A stretch of DNA of 64,000 bases from Sapria himalayana (GCA_029783825.1 JAREIK010010230.1:124001-188000); one strand, 5' to 3'; positions 1-11,530 are shown, counted from the stretch's first letter. Notes: a model not told the origin generated them from the letters alone. A program made the numbers and translations.

Positions 1-560
1 TCCCACATTTCTCACTTTTAGAATGATGTGTCATTAATGACACATCATTTTAATTAATGATACATCCTTTTCATTAATGACACATCCTTTTAGAAAGGTA
101 TATGAAAAGCTAAAAGGTTTCATTAATGACACATTATTTTAGAAAGATGTGTAATAATCCAAATGATTTCATTAATGAAGCATCCTTTTAGAAATGTGTG
201 TGAAAAACCAAAAGGTTTCATTGATGATACATCCTTTTAGAAAGGTGTGTGAAAAATCAAAATGTTTTATTAATGACACATCCTTTTAGAAAGGTTTGTG
301 AAAAAACAAAAGCTTATTTAAAATGTGACAAATACAAAATGAACAAATATATATAACAAAAATATGTTTGTGTGGATACTGGTAGAGGCACGAACACATG
401 ACTGTGCTAGAATTAGACCAAACCATTCATGATCAAAAGATTAATTTTTTGCTACAATAGGTAACATCCTTGTCCAACATTTAATAGTATTTACTTGGAT
501 CATTCGTAGGTTCCTAGTCCACTATGAAATTCTAATATGCTATTTATCTGAACCCCAACA
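1..560 (+). repeat. 3' part of the 5' LTR of copia element A
   Basis: The segment ends with CCCCAACA at 553-560, one base before a primer-site-like motif, which is the normal LTR/PBS junction (LTRs end in CA). The left part contains a 49-bp tandem repeat. The start lies outside the window, and no second copy of this LTR is seen, so the assignment rests on the junction alone. Confidence 0.6.
72..316 (+). repeat. 49-bp tandem repeat, five units
   Basis: Five consecutive 49-bp units start at 72, 121, 170, 219 and 268. Each begins cattaatgacacatcctttt or a close variant and ends near aaaaccaaaaggttt. Partial, more diverged units precede it at 1-71. The exact 49-base spacing with no indels between units points to tandem duplication within the LTR. 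Confidence 0.9.
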
Positions 561-561
561 A

Positions 562-574
562 TGGTATTAGAGGG
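562..574 (+). other. Primer-binding site of element A (initiator Met tRNA type)
   Basis: tggtattagaggg resembles the usual plant copia site TGGTATCAGAGC, complementary to the 3' end of initiator methionine tRNA, with a few changes. It lies one base after the LTR end at 560. Confidence 0.75.
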
Positions 575-2088
575 AGGTTGCGAATCGATTAGATTGTTTT
601 ATATATATGTTTATATTTGAAATGAACAAACATATTATTATGATTATACAAATGATTTATGAGCATTTTGATTAATCATGCATGAAATAGATCAATAATA
701 TTAATATGTTTAATAAGATTAAATAATATTGTTTGTAACTTGTTCATGTTAATTCGATTAATACGAATAGTAAATAGTATTTATATGATAAACAAGAGTG
801 TAGTGTGATTACATCCATGAATTAATATTATAGTTGAAATTGTGATTATAGATAAGTTATTATATATTCATTTAATTGTTATATGGAGATATTTAAATGT
901 TAAACAATTTTATAGATGAAATTGTGATTTGATTAAAGTCATAATTCAGTTTTATAAATCAATTTTGTTTTGGTTAAGTGACGATGCCCCTTGACCCTAC
1001 TAGGGGCGATGCCCCTAGGACCTTAAAATTTGAATGCCCCATAGATGATTAATTATAATCATGTTAAAGTGATGTTAGATGTATGTTTTGCATGGTACAT
1101 CATTATGTCTCTTTACCCCATATGAATGGATTATGTGTGTTGTTGTTGTAAGTTAAATACGGCCTCCGTGTCGTGCCTTTTAATCTACAATTCAAGTTAT
1201 AAAATTTTTTTCTCATTTAATTCCCCTCAAATATAACTTGAGATTTCCTTCTAGATATGTAATATATGATTATAATAGTATTAGATTAGAAAGTTATTTT
1301 AAAGGAGAAAGCAACAAACAACATAAGACAACCAATGAAGCACTTGGATAAGATGTAATACCTTTAGGTTGACATTTCAATTTTGTCTTTAGCTTGAGAA
1401 AATCATTTTAGTTCGGGCCATAATCATGTCATGTTTATTTTGTGTTTGTGCAATATGTGTTGTTATATGACTTTCCTAGTAAAATAAATACAAACATATT
1501 TAAATGTATGTGATGCATGTTAAATTTGTTGTTTTACTAAACAATTAAAGATATCCCTCAAAATTAAAAATTAAGTCAATAAAAGATGTCTACCAAAGTT
1601 TGATACTCATTACTACCTCGATCAATATTAGATAGGTTTTCCAAAGTGAAGTATTTTTATTTATCTTGGTAGAGTGCGATAGGATAATTATGATATCTAA
1701 CCTATTGAACTTTGGGTGAGACTTAACTAAGTTATCTCAATTAGATTGAGAACTTAGAAGCATAAAATTAGGAGATGCACCATAAGATGGGCTAAGAACA
1801 AAATATATTATTCAGCTAACTATCCAAGAGTTCTATTAAATGTAATTGGTAAATATTACCAATCTAAATAGCTGAATTTTGGGCGTTTAGCCAAAGGTAA
1901 CTCAAGACAAGGTCAAATATGGATATTGGCCACTAAAGAATTAATTTAAAGAGAAAATTGAGGGATTGTTTTCAACCAAATAATTTAGTGGGAGGATCAT
2001 TTAATAAAAGCCCTAATTAAATAAACTTTAAATATGATACTAATTTCTACATATGTTTTAGATTACCATGTATACAAACACGTCTAAC
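575..2088 (+). other. Leader of element A, no gene seen
   Basis: This is AT-rich sequence between the primer site and gag with no recognisable open frame. A short GC-rich block at 980-1025 repeats gatgcccct on both sides of a small inverted motif (cctactaggggc). It is presumably the untranslated leader, perhaps enlarged by later insertions. Confidence 0.5.
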
Positions 2089-2427
2089 AACTTATCACTG
2101 TGATTTGTCCTTGAGAAGGACAAGCTTAATGAAGCTAATTTTCAGGATTGGTTTAGGAATTTGAGGATTGTCCTCAAATAAGAAAGAAAATTATATGTCC
2201 TAAAGTAGTCTTTTCCTGAATCACCTGCTCCTAATACTCCTCGTGCTGATATGGATGCTCAAAAAAGTTATCAAGATGATGCTTTGGATATAACATGCAT
2301 TATGCTTACACCCTGAACTCTAAGCTTCAGAAGCAACATGTAAACATGGATGCTTATGATATGCTTGAACATTTAAAATGACTATATAAAGAGCAAGCAA
2401 GACATGAGAAGTAAGAGGTATTTAAGA
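2089..2427 (+). pseudogene. gag N-terminal part of element A
   Basis: Conceptual translation with stops gives a copia gag (UBN2-type) N-terminal domain. F.DWFRNLRIVL near 2140, KLYVL near 2190, then SPAPNTPRADMDA, DDALDITCIMLT and NSKLQKQHVNMDAYDML in order. These match the gag proteins of plant copia elements, which build the virus-like particle. The frame is interrupted by several stops, for example after KNLRIVLK and after EHLK. It ends at 2427, where element B was inserted; the continuation resumes at 7746. Confidence 0.75.
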
Positions 2428-3018
2428 TGTTGGGCAATTGGCTTCAATAGTAGTGAGATTAAGATATAGAAACAACAGAAACAATAGAAAACAAACAATA
2501 TATATATATATATATATATATCCAATCTAGCAACTATCCATGACATAATAAAAAAAACGAAAAATAAATACCGGAAATAACGTAGTTCACTAGTTGCTCA
2601 GTACGACTAGCTACATCCACCAGAAAATGCTTATGCGTTACTGATTAAACCAACAGAAATTATCTTACAATATGCAGCACACAGAATAGTCGTGATAAAT
2701 CACGTAGAGAGAAGAGAGAGAGAGACGCTAAACAGTTTCACGGGTCCAAAAACAACCACCCAAAAATAAAATTACAAAACATTTTATATTAAAAATTCTC
2801 TCGGTTCATTTAACTGGAGCGGATCGGATCATGGGTTGGGTCAGGCTCTACTCCAAAAATTTCAGCCCGCTAACTGGACAGCGGCACCACCATTATTGTG
2901 CTACTGCTGCATCCCCGGCCTCTTTATATTTTTTTTCCTGCACTTACATGAAAATATTAAAATAGAAAAAAACATTTGGTTATACTAATAGATTATTAAA
3001 AAAAAAATTACATATACA
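2428..3018 (-). repeat. 3' LTR of element B
   Basis: On the - strand this copy begins TGTATATGTAATTT (end at 3018) and finishes with CCCAACA at 2428. It aligns along its whole length with 7172-7745 and with the solo LTR at 54208-54788, with many point differences. An (AT)n run at about 2500-2521 is longer here than in the other copy. The GC-richer part at 2810-2930 is the best conserved. Confidence 0.92.
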
Positions 3019-3032
3019 GTAATCTCCACCTT
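3019..3032 (-). other. Polypurine tract of element B
   Basis: The - strand reads AAGGTGGAGATTAC directly before the LTR start TGTATATG. A purine-rich AAGGTGGAGAT is the standard plus-strand primer next to a copia 3' LTR. Confidence 0.85.
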
Positions 3033-4446
3033 AATTTGTTTTGCATACAGATAGAGAGACACTCTCTATAAACAGTTAGTGCAAAAGGACTACATCTGAT
3101 TTGATATGTTTAGTAAGTAAAGAAAGTGTCTTAACTTATTCAGAGTAACATGTTAGGTAAACATATCAGCTGGATTATTTGAAGTTGCAATCTTCTTTAC
3201 TTGTACTCTCTTTTCAGATCGAAGGAAATGATATCACACATCAATGTGCATTGTCCTGTCATGGTGCACTTGGTCTTTTGCTAAACAGATGGCACTGAGG
3301 TTGTCACAGAAAACTGTTGCAACCACTTCATAAAGACCAAGGTCCTTGAGAAAACCTTTCAGCCATATGCCTTCCTTCGTAGCTTCAGTCAGAGCCATAT
3401 ACTCTACTTCAGTAGAAGATAAAGTAATAGAAGATTACAGTGTGGCTTTCCAGCTAACTACATAACAACATACAGTGAAGACATAACCAGTCATAGACCA
3501 TATACTGTCAACATCTTATGCATAGTCAGAATCAGAATATCCTACCAGCAAGAGTTCTGATTCATTACCAAATATCAGACCAACATTAAAAGTCCCCTTG
3601 AGGTACCTAAGTATCCTCTTAACAGCTTTCTAGTGCTATTGACCAGGATTTATCATAAACCTACTCACTGCACTTATTGCATGAACAATATCAGGTCGGG
3701 TGCACACTAGAGATACATAAGGCTCCCGACAGCACTAGAATAAGGAACATTAGACATTTGTTCCTTGTCAAATTCAGATTGAGGAAAACATTCTAATGTC
3801 AGATGGAGGTTAGAAGCAGATGGTGTGGATAGAGGCTTACAAGAAGCCATTCCAAATCTAGATAGAAGTTTTTGAATATATTGTTTCTATGAAAGAAACA
3901 ACTTTCTTTTAATTATATCTCTGAATATTTTCATACCTAAAATTTGCTTTGCTCCTCCAAGATCTTTCATATCAAATTCAGAACTGAGAAGATCTTTCAG
4001 TTACTGAATATCAAATTTATTTTTGGCAGCAAAAAGCACATCATCTACATACAATAGCAAGTAGCTATATGACTCATCCTTGTGCCTTTTGAAATAAACA
4101 TAGCAGTCATGGTCATACCTACTGTATTCATGACTAGTCATTAAATAGTCAAATCTCTTGTACCACTAACGGGGAGACTCCTCAAGTCCATAAAGGAACT
4201 TCAAAAGCTTTCACACATGGGTTTCCTTATCTAATACCTCAAAACCCTCAGGCTGGCTCATGTAAATTTCTTCATCCAGTTCTCCATTAAGAAATGTAGT
4301 TTTAACATCTAGTTGCTCAAGTTCAAGGTTTTGATGTGCCACTAATGCTAGAAGCACCCTGATTTAGGTATGTCTAACTACGGAATAAAATATCTCATTA
4401 TAATCAACACCCTCTTTCTGATTGAACCCTCTTGCAACTAAACGTG
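3033..4446 (-). pseudogene. RT core and RNase H of element B
   Basis: This continues the polyprotein after a one-base deletion near 4446 (KFKARLVARGF is split). In order on the - strand are ARGFNQKEGVDY, LDVKTTFLNGELDEEIYM, the catalytic motif LLLYVDDVLFAA at about 4027-4062, DLGGAKQILGM, and then RNase H with EYMALTEATKEGIWL and FCDNLSAICLAKD at about 3290-3420. It ends with the tail SNNPADMFT near 3165. RT copies the element RNA into DNA and RNase H removes the RNA strand. Several in-frame stops, including one before KQYIQKL, show that it is dead. The spacing is that of the family with no large deletion. Confidence 0.9.
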
Positions 4447-4863
4447 CTTAAATTTTACACCATCAGCTATAGAGGCATCATTTTTTTTCTTGAAAATCCA
4501 TTTGCAAAAAATTATCTTTCTCCCTCTTGGTTTAGGTACAATAAGCCAAGTACCATTCTTATGAAGAGATTCAATCTCTTCATTCATTGCAACTAACCAT
4601 GACTCAAATTCAGGACATCTAACAGCATTCCTGAAGGAGGATTGTTCAAGAATATCAATCTCTTCGGCAACTTGTAGGGAAAACCCTACAAATTCATCAA
4701 AGCCAAATCTCAGAGGAGGACGGACATTTACCCTCCTTTGTCTATCCCTTGCAATACAGTAGGGAATAGACTCTTCAAGTGCAGGTTCAGGATCAGGTTC
4801 AGTAATAGATTTAACATCATTTTCATGATTAGCTATTGTTTGTCTAGAGACAACAGACATCAT
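4438..4863 (-). pseudogene. IN-RT linker and RT N-terminus of element B
   Basis: A 141-codon open frame. The second half carries the conserved start of copia RT: FESWLVAMNEEIESL, KNGTWLIVPKP and IIFCKWIFKKK (residues about 85-125). The first half is the variable linker after integrase. It stops at 4438 only because of the single-base deletion near 4446; RT continues in another frame. It lies in the same frame as the gag, protease and first integrase segments further right, consistent with one original gag-pol polyprotein. Confidence 0.88.
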
Positions 4864-5080
4864 TCCTGGAGCTACAGATTCATATTTAGCTCCACCTTAA
4901 GTTCAGCATGAGGAAAATTAGGTAACTGGATTGGACAAGGTACTTGTCTTAAGATGATACTTTCATCAAAGGTGACACTCCTATAAAGAATCACTCTCTT
5001 TTCAGATGGTGACCAGATATGGAATCCCTTGACTCCATCACAATATCCTACAAATACTCATTTCTTTCTCGTGGTTCAAG

Positions 5081-5350
5081 CTAACCATCATTTACATGAT
5101 AGTAGGCAACACACCTGAACACTTTAAGATTAGAATAATCTACAGGTTTACTAGTCCACACCACAAATGGAATTTTAAAATTAATTCTACTATGTGGCAA
5201 TCTATTTATCAGATGACATGCTGTATTAATAGCTTCAGCCCAAAAATCCTTGCCTAAGCCTAATTGAGAGAGCATACATCTAGTTCTCTCCAGCAGAGGT
5301 TGGTTTATTCTTTCTGCAATGCCATTTTGCTGAAAAGTGTCCCTAACCAT
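5081..5350 (-). pseudogene. Integrase C-terminal part of element B
   Basis: An 89-codon frame with QQNGIAERINQPLLERTRCML at its start, the block around the catalytic Glu of copia integrases, followed by FWAEAINTACHLINRLP and the GKxF-like end FKIPFVVWTSKPVDYSNLKVFRCVAY. Integrase inserts the cDNA into the host genome. The frame differs from that of the first integrase part (5476-5892), so one or more indels lie between 5350 and 5476, where the middle catalytic Asp region is scrambled. Confidence 0.88.
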
Positions 5351-5475
5351 TTTATGTCTCGCTATACCTTTGTCCTACAGAATTACTCAAATTTAGACCA
5401 ACAAAATTCTAGACCATTATCTATTCATAACAGTTTAACCTTCTTTTGTGTTTGATTTTCCACTAAGCTAACCCA

Positions 5476-5892
5476 CTACATAAACTTTATAAAAGTTTCA
5501 GATTTATGTTTCATCATGAATACCCAGGACATCCTAGAGTAATCATCAACTAAACATAAATAAAATCGAGCACCCCCAAGAGATGTGACAGTAGAAGGGC
5601 CCCAACAGTCAGCATGGATATAATACAAAATACTATTTGTATAGTGTATGGCTTTGCCGAACTTAATTCTATATTTCTTTCCTAAAACACAATGATCAGA
5701 AAAATTTAATTTACTGACTCTATAACCAACAAGAAGATTAAGATCATAGAGAATTTTCATCCCTTTCTTTCCCATATGTGTGAGCCACATATGCCACAGT
5801 CTGGTAAGTTTAACTTTGTCTTCAGATACTGGCTTTCCAGATGTGACAACAATAGCCCATGTCACTATGGAACCTATCAGTGTGTATAGCAT
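5476..5892 (-). pseudogene. GAG-pre-integrase and integrase N-terminus of element B
   Basis: A 138-codon frame. TRLWHMWLTHMGKKGMKIL is the GAG-pre-integrase region holding the first His of the HHCC zinc finger. FSDHCVLGKKYRIKF carries its cysteine end, with the first Cys changed. IHADCWGP and CLVDDYSRMSWVFMMKHKSE are the start of the catalytic core with the first catalytic Asp. It shares the frame of the gag-protease segment and follows it after one stop. Truncated at 5476 by decay. Confidence 0.9.
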
Positions 5893-5901
5893 TCTAGTCT
5901 T

Positions 5902-6867
5902 CTACCCTTTCAGTACAATATCATTTCCTCGGTGAACATTCAGTATTTCCTTTCTACCACTGAATGAATATCCCTGATCATCCAGAATACCAAGAGAAAT
6001 GAGATTCATTGTTATCTCATGGACATATCTCACATTTGAAAGTGAGACTATTTGGCCACCCCAAGTTCTCAGTTTGAATGTGTTGATTCCAACCACCTTA
6101 CATGGTTGGATGTTCCTCACCACAGCATGGCCAGCTTCCTTCACGTAATATTTGCTGAACCACTCCAAGTGAGTGCTTATATGGAAGGAAGCACCAGTAT
6201 CCAAGATCCAAGAATCTGATCTTGCGATCGTTGTGGAGGTTACCAACACCAGGTCTTCTCTATCATCCATATCATCAAATGTCACAACAGCATCAGGTGG
6301 GTGGTTAGGTTGAAATTGTGGTTCCAGCCTTGCTGTCTTTTCCGGGCACTCAATTTTCCAATGCCCTTTCTGTTTACGGTAGTGACAAATGTCACCCTCC
6401 TTTGACTTCTTCTGAAGCTTATTTCTCTTCTTCTTGAATGGAATAGGTTGTGGTCTCCATTTTGTCACCGCCAATCCAGCAGGATGTTCAAGTCTTTCAA
6501 CTACAGCCTTCTGCCTCATCTCTCTAGAGTGTAGGGCAGCCCGAACATCCTCTAGTGTAATCTTCTCCTTTCTCACAATGAGTGATTCAACAAAATTTTC
6601 ATAGGAAGGCGGAAGAGAAACTAAAAGTAGAAGTGTAACATCCTCATCTTCCACCTTAGAATTTAGACGTTTAAGGTCCATGAGGATGCTATATAAGTCA
6701 TCCAGATGCTTCTTTAAAGAGGTTCCCTCTTGCATCCTCAGTGTGAACAGCCTTCTCTTCAACAAAAGCTTGTTCGTCAATAATTTAGTCATGTATAGTG
6801 ACTCAAGCTTGAGCCATAGTCCTGCAGTAGATTCCTCATCTACTACCTCAGCAATTACTTCATCCGA
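5902..6867 (-). pseudogene. gag C-terminus, zinc knuckle and protease of element B
   Basis: The open part is 296 codons at 5902-6792, extended upstream without a stop to 6867. Gag core: LKKHLDDLYSILMDLKRL and LLLVSLPPSYENFVESL. Zinc knuckle near residues 136-150: CHYRKQKGHWKIEC, where the second Cys of CX2CX4HX4C is Arg. Protease: SWILDTGASFHIS near residues 195-207 (the aspartic protease D-T/S-G) and the tail NVRYVHEITMNLISLGIL. Gag packages the RNA and the protease cuts the polyprotein. The changed zinc ligand suggests decay after insertion. Confidence 0.92.
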
Positions 6868-7083
6868 CTAACTCAATAGAATGGTGGAGTGTGATTTCTC
6901 TTCACGTCTCCAAGCCTCAGCCTCTATTATTCCAAGAGCAGCAATAGTGTGTGGAACGAAGCCTTGAACCAGAGGACTCCAAATATCAAAATTTTTCAAA
7001 TGCGGTCGCATTTTAATCTGCCACACACTAAACCCATTTCTGCCATTAAATTTCTCAATCGTGGTGTTTAGGGTTCCAGCCAT
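6868..7083 (-). pseudogene. gag N-terminus of element B
   Basis: The likely start is the Met at 7081-7083 (MAGTLNTTIEKFNG), because this is the usual copia gag opening; the upstream open frame to 7152 is leader. FSVWQIKMRPHLKN follows as in the family. An in-frame TAG at 6868-6870 separates it from the next gag segment in the same frame (SDEVIAEVVDEESTAGLW continues the protein), most simply a CAG to TAG change. Confidence 0.88.
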
Positions 7084-7157
7084 TTCAATAGAATATTGCT
7101 TGTATAGAAAAATCACAAACCCTAATAGCATAATTTCTAAAAAATTTCCCAAACATT

Positions 7158-7170
7158 GCTATGATACTAA
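7158..7170 (-). other. Primer-binding site of element B
   Basis: The - strand reads TTAGTATCATAGC, close to TGGTATCAGAGC, starting one base after the LTR end at 7172. Confidence 0.8.
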
Positions 7171-7171
7171 T

Positions 7172-7745
7172 TGTTGGGCAATTGTGCTTCCACGATAGTG
7201 AGATTAAGATACAGAAACAACAGAAGCAATAGAAAACAAGCAATATATATATCCAATCTAGCAACCATCCACGACAGAATCAAAAAAAATGAGAAATAAA
7301 CACCAAAATAATGTGGTTCGCTAGTCGCTCAGTACAACTAGCTACATCCACCAGAAAATGCTTATGCGTTACAGATTAAACCAACAGAAATTGTCTTACA
7401 GAATGCAACACATAGAACAGTAGCGATAAATCATCAGAGATAAGAGAGAGATACGATGAACAGTTCCATGGGTCCAAAAATAGCCACCCGAAAATAAAAT
7501 TACAAAACATTTTATATTATAAATTCTCTTGGTTCATTTAACCGGAGTGGGTTGGATCATGGGACGAGTCAGGCTCTGCTCCAAAAATTTCAGCCCACTA
7601 TCCGAAAAGCGGGACCTTTATTATTGTGCTACTGCTGTATCCCTGGCCTTTTAATATTTCCTTTCCTGCACTTACATGAAAATATTAAAATAGAAAAAAT
7701 ATTTGCTCATACAAACAGATTATTAAAAAACAAATTACATATACA
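7172..7745 (-). repeat. 5' LTR of element B
   Basis: On the - strand it starts TGTATATGTAATTTG (7745) and ends CACAATTGCCCAACA (7172). It is collinear with the other LTR at 2428-3018, differing by many point changes and a shorter AT run, so the insertion is not recent. Confidence 0.92.
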
Positions 7746-8420
7746 TAATAAGATCTTATTTAAATGCAAGATGATAGAAGTGAGCCTTATGGGAATTCAT
7801 GTGCTCAAAAAGATTGGCTATATTGAGAATCTAGAAAGGTTAGGCTTTCCATTGAGCCAAGGGTTAGATACTGATTTAATTTTTCCTATCATTTCCTAAC
7901 AACTATAATCAATTTGTCATGAATTACAACATAAACAAAATTGCCAAAACTTTGCTTGAGTTGTTATGCAATGAGAACTACTGAACAAAATCTTAAAAAG
8001 TTTAAATCAATAATGATGGTGCAAAAGGGAAAAGGAAAACATAAATCCAAAGATAAGGGTAAACCCCAAACCAAAGGCAAGGCAAAATCTTCTGCATTGA
8101 AACCTAAGTGAGGGGTGGCAAAGGAATGTACTTACTTCCACTATGGTCGGATCGGGCATTGGAAAAGGAACTACAAACAATACTTGGAAGAATTGAACAG
8201 GAAGAATGGAAGTCAGACTTTTACCTCTAGTATTTATGTTATTGAAATCAATTTATCTACTTCTTCAATATGGGTATTAAATATCAGATGTGCTTCTCAC
8301 ATTTATAATAATGTGCAGGATCTTAGAAAGAGTAGATCATTGACAAAAAGCAATGTGTTAAATGAGAAATGTATATCTAAATTCCATAAATATTTACTTA
8401 TAGACTCATTTGATCTTTAA
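7746..8420 (+). pseudogene. gag C-terminus and zinc knuckle of element A
   Basis: This resumes the gag interrupted at 2427. LMGIHVLKKIGYIENLERLGFPL is the gag core and QFVMNYN, KSLTELL-like and KGKGKHKSKDKGK the basic linker. The zinc knuckle at about 8124-8165 reads YFHYGRIGHWKRNY, where all three cysteines of CX2CX4HX4C are tyrosine, consistent with TGY to TAY changes. After it come SIWVLNIRCASHIYNN (protease remnant, the D-T-G triad reduced to NIR) and pre-integrase remnants. Frame breaks occur near 7895 and 8110. Confidence 0.85.
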
Positions 8421-8431
8421 TCAAATGAAGT

Positions 8432-9095
8432 ATGCGAGCCTTTTTTAATAGGCAAAATGACTATAACTTCTTTTACTTGTCAAAAAAATGGTCAAATGAT
8501 TTGTTAGGACATATACATAATGATGTATGTGGCTCTTTCAATATAATAACTAGAGGAGGCTACCAGTATTTCATTACATTTATTGATGATATCAGTAGTT
8601 ATGGCTATATGTATTTATTGAAACAAAAGTCAGAGTCCTTTGAAAATTTCAAAGAATTTAAGAATGAAGTACAAAACCAACATGGAAAAAGTATTAAGAT
8701 ACTTAGATCAGATCAAGGTGGTGAATACTTAATCCAAGAGTTTCGTTGTCATCTAGTTTAATCTGGGTTCATATCCCAGCTCACTCTACCTGGAACACCA
8801 CAATGAAATGGTGTATCAGAAAGGAGGAATCTTACTGTGTTAGACATGGTATGATCAATAATGAGTCACGTGGATCTTCCTTCTTCCTTCTAGAGTTATG
8901 ATCAAGGGATAGCTTCTTTCACACTTAACCATGTTCCATCTAAGGTAGTTACAAAGACAACATATGAGATATGGCCAGTAAAGAGTCCCAAAATGTCTTT
9001 AATGAAGTTTTAGGGTTGTGAACCTTATGTTAGACGTCAAGTCTTAGAGAAACTAGGACTCAATTTAGACAAATGCTATTTTTTAGGATATCCCA
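8432..9095 (+). pseudogene. Integrase of element A
   Basis: DLLGHIHNDVCGSF, GGYQYFITFIDDISSYGYMYLL (first catalytic Asp region) and KILRSDQGGEYL (second Asp) are open at 8432-8761. In-frame stops follow, with LPGTPQ-NGVSERRN near 8790 (third acidic residue) and the end GCEPYVRRQVLEKL...CYFLGYPNETKGYYFY to about 9110. The DDE triad residues are still readable but the frame carries several nonsense changes. Confidence 0.88.
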
Positions 9096-9575
9096 ATGAA
9101 ACAAAAGGATACTACTTTTATATTCACACACAAGGAAAAGTGGTTGTCACAAGAAATGGTGTTTTTCAAGAAAGAGAAATTATTTCTAGAAAAACTAGTG
9201 GGAGAAAGGAAGATCTTAAAGAAATTTGAGATATACAAACTAGCATTGAGTCCAGATTCTAAGAAATGGCTGGTTGCCACGAAATCTAAAATGGAATACA
9301 TGTATACTAACCAAGGATGGTCTTTGGTTGATCCACCTAAAGGGATAAATATCATTAGGTGCAAATGGGTTTTTAAAAGAAAAACTGACATGGATGGTAA
9401 TGTACATATGTTTAAAGGGATATTGGTTGCTTAAGGTTTTAAAAAAATTCATGATATAGGCTATGATGAAATCTTCTCACTAGTTGCGATAATTCCATTC
9501 AAATCTAACTTGTGATTACAACTTACCATGATTATGAAATCTGGAAAATGAATGTCAAAACTACATTCCTTAATT
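9096..9575 (+). pseudogene. RT N-terminal part of element A, truncated
   Basis: KWLVATKSKMEYMYTNQGWSLVDPPKGINIIRCKWVFKRKTDMDGN is the start of copia RT. After a stop at about 9433 the homology goes on as GYDEIFS-VA and YHDYEIWKMNVKTTFLN to about 9573, the first catalytic Asp block. It then ends abruptly in AT-rich DNA, with no YVDD block, RNase H or 3' LTR. It is therefore a truncated element; the cut lies about 120 residues into RT. Confidence 0.88.
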
Positions 9576-10257
9576 AGAATAATGAGTCTTTTTGTAATTT
9601 ATATATTTATTGTTTATTTAATGTTTTTATTATGAAAAAATTAAATATTATGGTAAAATATATAGTTACTTGTTGTCGAGACTCAAAAGACAACTCTGAC
9701 AAGTGCCTAAGTCCTCCACAGTTCGCCTCTATCTCTCGACACTGATGCATCACAACCTAATCGAAGAGTAAGTGAGAGTTTCTTATTGATTTGAAGTACG
9801 TTTTCTACTCTAATTCTTCATCGATTATCTTAATGGAAAAGTGTGTGTTTTAATTCTTTTAATTTTTATTTCGAAATTATTCTTCATTAATCACCATGGT
9901 ATGCTTGGATTGCTTTTATAAATTGATTTGTATACATACTTCATGCATGTGTGATATAATGCGATCTCATTGTGTGGATGTTGATGCTGCATAGTAGGTA
10001 TGCAAACTTGATTTATATTTTTTTTACTCGACGGCCTTGTGATTTTAAATGTTAATCACAAAATGGGTGTTGGTGTTTGTGGTGAGCAGTGTGTATATAA
10101 CATTATATTTAATATTTAAATAATAAATTATGTAAATATGATAATCCCAAGAGTAATACCACATAAATATATAAGTGTATTTTACTATATCTATAACTAT
10201 AAAAATAGTATACATGAACATAACTATATATAGATATAACAACATATATTTAATATA
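9576..10257. other. No gene seen
   Basis: Unique-looking sequence with a slightly GC-richer stretch at 9675-9780 (ctcgacactgatgcatcaca). No coding similarity or repeat structure recognised. Confidence 0.5.
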
Positions 10258-10350
10258 CATACATATATATATATATATATATTTATTTATTTATTTATTT
10301 ATTTATTTATATTTATATATATTTATATTTATTTATTTATTTATTTATAA
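10258..10350. repeat. (TA)n and (TTTA)n microsatellite
   Basis: A TA run at about 10263-10281 passes into ttta repeats to about 10348. Both strands give spurious Tyr/Ile-rich open frames here. Confidence 0.9.
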
Positions 10351-11529
10351 CTATATATAAATGTAGTTAACAATATGTATATCAACATATTAATATATAT
10401 AATTGTATTTATCTACATCAATACCTATACATAGCCATATGTCTAAATATATATAATTACATGAAAAACTATATATAACTACATTTGCAACATGTATAAC
10501 TACAAGCTTCAGAAACTTAATTTCCATTTATATCATTAATCTCATTCATACATGTTTCTTTTGGATATTGTATTAATCTATATCATTTTCCATATATTTT
10601 AGGAACCTAAATTTACTTTTTTCAACCTTAAATGTATTTTTATTCTATTTTTATATGTTTGTATAAATCATTATGATTTAATATGTTTAGAGTTTGTATT
10701 TTTATATGTTTGTTTCACTTAATATCATTTAGCTAAAATTGATTTCTAATAAAATGTTCATTTATTTAAATTCATGTTGTAAATTTCTAAACAAATAATA
10801 ATATGTTTGTGTAATAAATATTATAAAAAATTTCTAATATATATATGTGATGTAGTTTCAATTTACAAAGATAAAACTTTAATAATAAAATTCATTTACA
10901 AAATAAAATTTCTACCTCATAATATGCAATATGTTATATTTATTATAAATAAATAATGTTTGAAATGTATCCATTAATTACAAAAAAAACATTGTCATGT
11001 ATTCAACTTGAAAAAAATTTAAAAATAATTATTAAAAAAAAACAAATTCTTATATTTATATGGTCATTTATATATTTTGAATAAAATAAAAAAAATAATT
11101 ACTTGTAGAAAACTTTACTCATATATTTATATGGTAATCTATTTTGTTTGAACATAATCAAAGCAATAATTGATTTTTTACAAAACATTTAAGGCATGTA
11201 TTTATATGCACAACATTATATTTGTTTGAATATTAAGTTTCCAAAAATTTATTAATAACAATAAATAATAGGTAGAAATTTATCATAGTCATTAATATTT
11301 TAATAAAATAATTATATAGAAAAACAAAAACAATATTATCTATTTATGAACTATATTTTCATTTTTAACATAAAAGTAAAAACAAAATAATTTACAAATA
11401 TGTCAAATTCATCTATTTAGATAAGTAAAATGATTGTTATTTTAATATAAATATTAAAAAAAACAACTATTTGAATAATATAGAAGCTCATATATTTAAT
11501 TCATAATTTCATTTTATACATTCATATGC

Positions 11530-11530
<1 letters not shown>

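Larger units (their letters stand above)
2428..7745 (-). mobile_element. Ty1/copia element B, full-length, nested in element A
   Basis: A complete 5.3 kb copia element on the - strand. LTRs lie at both ends (2428-3018 and 7172-7745), each starting TG and ending CA, with a primer site at 7158-7170 and a polypurine tract at 3019-3032. The coding order from right to left is gag, zinc knuckle, protease, integrase, RT and RNase H. Flanking 5-mers are taaga (2423-2427) and taata (7746-7750), a 5-bp target duplication with one mismatch. Removing the element rejoins the gag of element A. Stops, one deletion-type frameshift near 4446 and a frame change in integrase show that it is inactive. Confidence 0.93.
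1..9575 (+). mobile_element. Ty1/copia element A, old and truncated
   Basis: Order on the + strand is LTR end (to 560), primer site (562), untranslated leader, gag start (about 2089), then after the inserted element B the rest of gag, zinc knuckle, integrase and the start of reverse transcriptase. Protein order gag-IN-RT is that of Ty1/copia. The left LTR runs off the window. On the right the homology stops inside RT at about 9575 and no 3' LTR follows, so the element is truncated. It is riddled with stops and cannot encode proteins. The region is split by element B at 2428-7745. Confidence 0.85.

Noticed and set aside
7552..7899. A 115-codon open frame on the + strand
   Set aside because: It crosses the junction between the LTR of element B and the gag of element A; only its second half is gag-derived.
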